From: Shumkonia mesophila | GTDB lineage: Bacteria; Pseudomonadota; Alphaproteobacteria; Rhodospirillales; Shumkoniaceae | Assembly: GCF_026163695.1 (NCBI RefSeq) | Contig: NZ_JAOTID010000014.1 | Span: 1-64,000, forward strand | DNA length: 64,000 bases | Direction: 5' to 3' | In this document: positions 59,826-64,000 of the stretch, in pieces | How positions within the stretch are numbered: the first letter of the stretch is position 1 | Layout: every line of letters begins with the position of its first letter | Translations under genes and position numbers: made by a program | Notes under the pieces: model-generated | Told to the model about the DNA's origin: nothing | What the model saw: the letters and a program-made list of their open reading frames with translations, nothing else | Databases searched by the model: none

Positions 59826-60686
59826 TCAGAGCCTCATGTCGCCGTAAAGATCGCCGCGGCGGTCGCGCATGAGGTCGTTGAAGGTGTTGAGCGAACGGGC
59901 TCGCCTGGCGTCGGCCAAGTCGATATCGGCGGAGATGATTTGCTCTTCGCTGTCGCTGGCGGGACCGGCAGCGATCCAGCCGGTCGGGTTGACGATCAGG
60001 CTTTGGCCGAGGAACGGCTGGCCGCGCTCGGTGCCCACGCGGTCGGCGGCGGCGATGAACAGGCCATTGCTGTGCGCCCCGGCCATGGCCAGGATGTTGG
60101 CCATCGCCAGTTGGCCCTCCGGCTGCCCGGGCATCGGCACCCAGTTGGTTGGCGTGCAAACGATGTCCGCCCCTTGCAGCGCGGCCAAGCGATAGATCTC
60201 AGGGAACCACTGATCGTAACAGATGGCGACGGCGACTCGGCCGAACGGCAGGGACCAAACCGGCACGCCGACGTTGCCTGGCTCGAAGAAAAGCTTTTCC
60301 TCGCCCCACAGGTGGTTCTTTCGATAGGTCCCGATGTATCCCTCGGGGCCGGTCAACACGGCGGCATTGTAAAGCGACGGCCCTTCGCGTTCGGCGATGC
60401 CGGCGACGATGGTGACTCGAAACTGCTGCGCCAAGCCGATCCAGGCCTGGCAGCTCTCTCCGTCCGGGATGGCTTCAGCCAGTTCGAAGGCTTCCGTACG
60501 GCTGTCGAACACGTAGCCGGTATTGCAGAGTTCCGGCAGCACGATCAGCGACGCGCCTTCCTTTGCCGCCCGTTCGATCAGGCTCAGCGACTTCTCGAGA
60601 TTGGCCTTCTTCTGGCCGATCTCCGGGGCCATTTGGATGCAAGCGACGCGAAGCGGGCTCTGGGGAGGTCTGGCGCGGGTGGTCAT
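59826..60686 (-). CDS. Carbon-nitrogen hydrolase (nitrilase superfamily amidase)
   Basis: This 286-residue enzyme has the full nitrilase-superfamily triad: Glu in LIVLPELCNTGYV, Lys in TYRKNHLWGEEKLFF and Cys in VAVAICYDQWFPEIY. Other landmarks are VACIQMAPEIGQKKANLEKS, PEGYIG and FNDLMRDRRGDLYGDMRL. Members hydrolyse amides or nitriles to acids and ammonia; the CYDQWFPE form points to aliphatic amidase or N-carbamoyl amidohydrolase rather than nitrilase. The ATG at 60684-60686 is chosen over an upstream extension. Its gene lies last in the amide operon, 19 bp after the amidase stop. Confidence 0.88.
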   Translation of the reverse strand: MTTRARPPQSPLRVACIQMAPEIGQKKANLEKSLSLIERAAKEGASLIVLPELCNTGYVFDSRTEAFELAEAIPDGESCQAWIGLAQQFRVTIVAGIAEREGPSLYNAAVLTGPEGYIGTYRKNHLWGEEKLFFEPGNVGVPVWSLPFGRVAVAICYDQWFPEIYRLAALQGADIVCTPTNWVPMPGQPEGQLAMANILAMAGAHSNGLFIAAADRVGTERGQPFLGQSLIVNPTGWIAAGPASDSEEQIISADIDLADARRARSLNTFNDLMRDRRGDLYGDMRL

Positions 60687-60705
60687 GGGTGATCTCCAAA
60701 GGCGG

Positions 60706-62094
60706 TCATAGCGGCGGCCGGCGGCCGGCCCATGGGTGGGCGGATTCATAGGCGGCGGCGGCGCCAAGAACGCAGGCTTCCTCGAATGGCCGCCCGGCGA
60801 TCTGCAGGCCGATGGGCAGGTCGTTGCGGTCGAACCCGCAGGGCAGCGAGATGGCCGGCATGCCGGTCAGGTTGAAGGGATAGGTCAGCCGCCAGGAGGC
60901 GGCGAGCACGCTTTCGTCCTCGCCGCCGATCCTGGCCGTCCACTCACCGATCGGCCAGGCGACCAGCGGCTCGGTGGGGGTGACGATGAGGTCGACCTGC
61001 TCCATCGCGGCGCGGAAGCCCTCGATCAGCGCGGTACGGTACTGTTCGGCCTTGAGGTAATCGGGCGCGGCGACCCATCGTCCCATCTCCACCAGATCGC
61101 GCACGTCGGGGGTGAAGGACGCCACCTTGCCGGCCCGCAGCGACACGTCGTGATAGGCGGTCGAGGACGCCAACTCGATCGCAAAAATCGCGCCCAGGCC
61201 GTAGTCCAGCAGCGGCAGATCGAACTCCCGCACACGGGCGCCGCGCGCCTGATAGAACTGGATCGCCGCCTCAACAGCCTCGAGGACGTCCGGTTCGACA
61301 TGATCGAAGAAGTGGCGGCGGCAGACCCCGATGGTCAGTTCGGCCAGCGGCTTTGCCGTGCCGCCGTCCGGCGCGTCGGCGGCGAGCAGGGTCGCCGGAT
61401 CGCGCTCATCCGGTCCGGCCATGACGTCGAACATCAGCGCCGCGTCCTCGACCGTGCGGGTCAACGGCCCAGGGTGGTCGAGCGACCAACTGTGCGGCAC
61501 GATGCCGTGCCGGCTGATGGCGCCGAAGGTCGCCTTCAGGCCGACGACGCCGCACAGGCTGGCCGGAATGCGCACCGAGCCACCGGTGTCGGACCCCAGC
61601 GCCGCCGCGCACAGGCCGGCCGCCAACGCCGAGGCCGAACCGCCGGAAGAGCCGCCCGGCACCCGGGCGGTATCCCAGGGATTGGCGACCGGAGGCGTCA
61701 CCGTGCCCCACGCGAACTCGTGGGTCACCGTCTTGCCCAGGATCACCGCGCCGGCCGCGCGCAGCCGCCCGACCGGTGTGGAATCCACCATCGGGAAGGA
61801 AATGCCGGGCGCGGTGGTGCCGGCGGTGGTCGGCAGATCGCGGGTGAAATAGTTGTCTTTGACCGCAACGGGGACTCCGTCCAGGGGGCCAAGCGGCGTT
61901 CCCGATCGATGTCGCATCCGGCTGGCCTCGGCCGCGGCAACGGCCCCTTCCGTGATGGCCTTGAAGCATTTCAGCGTCGGGTTCAGGTGCTGGATGCGCT
62001 CCAGGAATGCCTCGGTGACCGCGACCGGATCGAGTTCGCCGGCCCGAAAGGCCGCGCCGAGGGTGGCGACCGACAGATAAAAGGGCTCACTCAT
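60706..62094 (-). CDS. Amidase (amidase-signature family)
   Basis: This 462-residue amidase-signature enzyme has the Ser-cisSer-Lys triad: Lys in VPVAVKDNYFTRDL, then Ser in PGGSSGGSASALAAGLCAAA (GSSGGS) and Ser in GSDTGGSVRIPASLCGVVGL. The C-terminal portion has MPAISLPCGFDRNDLPIGLQ. It hydrolyses an amide or carbamoyl group. Its start at 62094 overlaps the DUF1028 stop by 8 bp, so they are co-translated. With the nitrilase-superfamily enzyme it forms two successive hydrolytic steps. Confidence 0.93.
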   Translation of the reverse strand: MSEPFYLSVATLGAAFRAGELDPVAVTEAFLERIQHLNPTLKCFKAITEGAVAAAEASRMRHRSGTPLGPLDGVPVAVKDNYFTRDLPTTAGTTAPGISFPMVDSTPVGRLRAAGAVILGKTVTHEFAWGTVTPPVANPWDTARVPGGSSGGSASALAAGLCAAALGSDTGGSVRIPASLCGVVGLKATFGAISRHGIVPHSWSLDHPGPLTRTVEDAALMFDVMAGPDERDPATLLAADAPDGGTAKPLAELTIGVCRRHFFDHVEPDVLEAVEAAIQFYQARGARVREFDLPLLDYGLGAIFAIELASSTAYHDVSLRAGKVASFTPDVRDLVEMGRWVAAPDYLKAEQYRTALIEGFRAAMEQVDLIVTPTEPLVAWPIGEWTARIGGEDESVLAASWRLTYPFNLTGMPAISLPCGFDRNDLPIGLQIAGRPFEEACVLGAAAAYESAHPWAGRRPPL

Positions 62095-62971
62095 CGGTAT
62101 TCCTCCGGCGGGGCAGGCCGATCCGCGGATCGAAGACCACGGCGGGATGGAAGTCGGTGACGTCGAGCGAGCGCAGCTTCTCGATCTCCCTGCGGATGGG
62201 CTCGTAGACAGCTTCCAGTTCCGCCCGCCGGTTGCCGCTCGACGGTCCGCCCCGCTGGGCGGGTGTGGCCAGGATCTGCGCCTTGTCGGCGTCGCTCAGG
62301 GGCACGGTGCGGCCATGGCGCTTGGGCATGCTGGCGAGGAAGGGTTGAAGCTGGCGCCGGGCGACGGTGAACACGCGCCTGAGTTCGGCCACCGGCGCCG
62401 CATGTTCGTCGACGCGCAGGTCGAGATCCGGATAGGCCTCGAGGCCGTGGATCAGCAACGCGGCGGATTGCTTGCCCCGCTTGTCGCCGCCGGCTGCCTG
62501 GCCGGCTTCCAGCGCGCCGACCAGCCGTTCGGCCAGGTCTTCTCCGTCGCTCGCCAGGAAGGCGGCTTCCATGGCGGCCAGGGTTTCGGCTCCTGCCAGC
62601 ATGTTGCCCTGGATCGCGTACCCTTCGCCCTTGAGATGACCATGGGCCGGCGTGCACCCTTCGCCGGTCCAACTGGCGGCGGTTCCGTCAATACCGACAA
62701 CGCCGACTTGGCGAAGGGAACGGTCGGGGTCGTCGGCCAGCGTGGCCTCAAGCGCCGTTCCGACCGCCTCGCCCCGCGCCAGGCGGTCGAGGATGTCGAT
62801 GGCCAGGTAGGGGTTGACCCACGACTGGGTGGTGACCGCGCCCACGCCGGGGCGAATGAACGGGCACATCGATCCGACCGCCGGAATGGCTGTGCTGATG
62901 GCGATGCCGAGTTGGTCGCTTTGCGGACAGCGGGCGACGATCGAAAAGGTGCCGACAAGGGGCTTGGTCAC
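62087..62971 (-). CDS. DUF1028 domain protein
   Basis: This 294-residue protein with a DUF1028 domain (an Ntn-hydrolase-like fold) has TFSIVARCPQSDQLGIAIST, VGSMCPFIRPGVGAVTTQSW, NPYLAIDILDRLARGEAVGT, GHLKGEGYAIQGNMLAGAET and a variable C-terminal extension with FHPAVVFDPRIGLPRR. The GTG at 62969-62971 is chosen because GAGGGGAAG lies 6-7 bases ahead; the TTG at 62984-62986 has no ribosome-binding site. Its family is often encoded with amidases and ABC transporters; the reaction is not established. Confidence 0.85.
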   Translation of the reverse strand: MTKPLVGTFSIVARCPQSDQLGIAISTAIPAVGSMCPFIRPGVGAVTTQSWVNPYLAIDILDRLARGEAVGTALEATLADDPDRSLRQVGVVGIDGTAASWTGEGCTPAHGHLKGEGYAIQGNMLAGAETLAAMEAAFLASDGEDLAERLVGALEAGQAAGGDKRGKQSAALLIHGLEAYPDLDLRVDEHAAPVAELRRVFTVARRQLQPFLASMPKRHGRTVPLSDADKAQILATPAQRGGPSSGNRRAELEAVYEPIRREIEKLRSLDVTDFHPAVVFDPRIGLPRRRNTDE

Positions 62972-62982
62972 GGTTCTTCCCC

Positions 62983-63702
62983 TCAAATGCTGAGATGACG
63001 GTTGATGCGCTCGGCGGCGTCGGCGGTGTTGGCTGGCCCGCGGTCGACGAACTCACCCTGATTGAGGACCGCGTATTCGTCGGCGATGGCGAGCGCGAAG
63101 GTCACGTGCTGCTCGATCAGCAGGATCGCCGTACCCTCGGTCCGCCGCTGTTCGGCCAGCACATGGGCCAGCCGCTCGATGACCGAGGGTTGCAGTCCCT
63201 CGGTGATCTCGTCGATCAGCATGATCCGGGGGGAAGCCATCAGGCCACGGGCGACGATCAGCATCTTCTGCTCGCCGCCGCTCAGCGTTCCGGCCCGTTG
63301 GCGCAGGCGCTCGGGCAGGAACGGGAAATGGACCCCGACCTTTGCCAGCTTCGCCTCGAAGGCGTCGTCGTCAAAGAGGCCCAGGCGCAGGTTCTCGCCG
63401 ACCGTCAGGTCCTGGAACAGCGGCTGTTCCTGAGGGCAGAAGGCGATATTGCGGCGCGCGATCAGATAGGGAGGCTCGCCATCGATCCGCGAGCCGAACA
63501 GATGGACATCGCCCTGATGAAGGGGCAGGAAGCCCATGATCATCTTCAAAAGGGTGGTCTTGCCCATGCCGTTCTTGCCCAGCACGGCGACGACCCGCCC
63601 TTCCGGCACGATGAGGTCGACGTTCTTGACGACGATCGCCGCGCCATAGCCGCCGCTGACGCCGCGGACGGAGAGCGCCGGGGTCTTGGCCGCGTCCGTC
63701 AT
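62983..63702 (-). CDS. livF: ABC transporter ATPase, LivF type
   Basis: This 239-residue ATPase of branched-chain-amino-acid/amide importers has Walker A VLGKNGMGKTTLLKMIMGFL, PYLIARRNIAFCPQEQPLFQ, signature LSGGEQKMLIVARGLMASPR, Walker B IMLIDEITEGLQPSVIE and the switch His in LLIEQHVTFALAIADEY. The DEITEGL form is seen in amide/urea Liv-like systems. It overlaps livG by 4 bp and lies upstream of DUF1028 by 11 bp. Confidence 0.93.
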   Translation of the reverse strand: MTDAAKTPALSVRGVSGGYGAAIVVKNVDLIVPEGRVVAVLGKNGMGKTTLLKMIMGFLPLHQGDVHLFGSRIDGEPPYLIARRNIAFCPQEQPLFQDLTVGENLRLGLFDDDAFEAKLAKVGVHFPFLPERLRQRAGTLSGGEQKMLIVARGLMASPRIMLIDEITEGLQPSVIERLAHVLAEQRRTEGTAILLIEQHVTFALAIADEYAVLNQGEFVDRGPANTADAAERINRHLSI

Positions 63703-64000
63703 TTCCGCTCTCCGAATTTGCCCGACCCGGCGTAGACCTGCTGCACCAGCTCCGAGCCGACGACCTCGGCCACCGAGCCGTCCAGCACGATGCGGCCATG
63801 ATGGAGCACGACCACGCGGGTGCTGATCTGGCGCACGAAGTCGAGATCGTGTTCGACCAGCAGGATGCAGAAGGCATCGTGTCTGGCGAGGTCGACCAGG
63901 ATGTCGCCGATCAGGTGGCGCTCGGCCTTGGTAAGGCCGGCGGTCGGCTCGTCGAGCATCAGGATGCTGGGTTCCAGCGCCAGGACCATCGACAGTTCCA
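63699..64000 (-). CDS. livG: ABC transporter ATPase, LivG type, C-terminal part (runs off window)
   Basis: Only the last about 100 residues are inside the window: ELSMVLALEPSILMLDEPTA (Walker B), GLTKAERHLIGDILVDLARH, ILLVEHDLDFVRQI (switch His) and VVLHHGRIVLDGSVAEVVGS. The start and the Walker A motif lie beyond base 64000. The stop overlaps the livF start, as is usual in Liv operons; permease and receptor genes probably follow upstream outside the window. Confidence 0.9.
   Translation of the reverse strand, partial: ELSMVLALEPSILMLDEPTAGLTKAERHLIGDILVDLARHDAFCILLVEHDLDFVRQISTRVVVLHHGRIVLDGSVAEVVGSELVQQVYAGSGKFGERK

Overview
The window is high-GC DNA, and its gene families point to an alphaproteobacterium, probably Rhodospirillales- or Rhizobiales-like. 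It holds TRAP-TAXI and tripartite tricarboxylate (TTT) transporters, BKACE, DUF6282, sugar and amino-acid ABC systems, and relics of IS3, IS5, IS6, IS21 and IS1182. A 4Fe-4S ene-reductase with a Ptb-Buk kinase pair suggests a facultative or microaerobic lifestyle. The lineage is inferred from these families and was not tested. Almost the whole window is a series of 'uptake plus catabolism plus private regulator' modules separated by mobile-element debris.

Region 1 (1-16218): an IS5-type transposase relic, then a large catabolic locus. It encodes a frameshifted LarA-like protein, a DUF6282 metal hydrolase, a TRAP-TAXI transporter, a D-2-hydroxyacid dehydrogenase, a quinone-oxidoreductase-like enzyme, an IclR regulator and a second DUF6282 protein. 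These are followed by an HpcH/HpaI aldolase, a BKACE beta-keto acid cleavage enzyme, a cupin, a two-subunit CoA-transferase and a thiolase. Four copies of one palindrome (TTTCG-N5-CGAAA core) lie in its four promoter regions, so the locus looks like one IclR-controlled regulon for an undescribed acid that ends in acetyl-CoA.

Region 2 (16681-23743): a GntR/FCD regulator diverges from a TTT transporter (TctCBA), a second hydroxyacid dehydrogenase, an RraA-type aldolase and a galactonate-dehydratase-like enolase-superfamily enzyme. This is a sugar-acid module.

Region 3 (23744-28430): an insertion graveyard containing IS3 ends, a DUF5372-like accessory gene, a truncated IS6 transposase, a complete 643-residue tyrosine recombinase next to a tRNA 3'-end-like attachment site, and fragments of a serine recombinase and a second integrase. 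It also contains a 78-bp scrap of an hpaH gene.

Region 4 (28420-36253): an IclR regulator, a sodium-solute symporter divergent from a LysR regulator, and a meta-cleavage lower-pathway operon (FAH-family enzyme, HpaH hydratase, RidA protein, lactone-type amidohydrolase). The IclR promoter and the operon promoter share an inverted, duplicated operator. One copy has kept the regulator and the other has kept the operon.

Region 5 (36513-43751): an ene-reductase, a CoA-acylating aldehyde dehydrogenase, phosphate butyryltransferase and butyrate kinase, with a convergent iron-type alcohol dehydrogenase. This is a substrate-level-phosphorylation module of clostridial character, unusual in an alphaproteobacterium.

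Region 6 (44453-49913): an HpaI aldolase and an IclR regulator diverge around a perfect 15-bp palindrome. An identical palindrome precedes a second TctCBA transporter beyond IS3 debris, so transporter and aldolase probably form one regulon.

Region 7 (50795-59527, minus strand): a sugar ABC transporter with an aldo/keto reductase, a lactonase-type amidohydrolase and a DUF4432 mutarotase-like protein, controlled by an upstream IclR. This is the oxidative front end of a sugar pathway.

Region 8 (59826-64000, minus strand): a LivG/LivF ABC transporter (LivG runs off the window), a DUF1028 protein, an amidase and a nitrilase-superfamily amidohydrolase, probably for uptake and hydrolysis of an amide.
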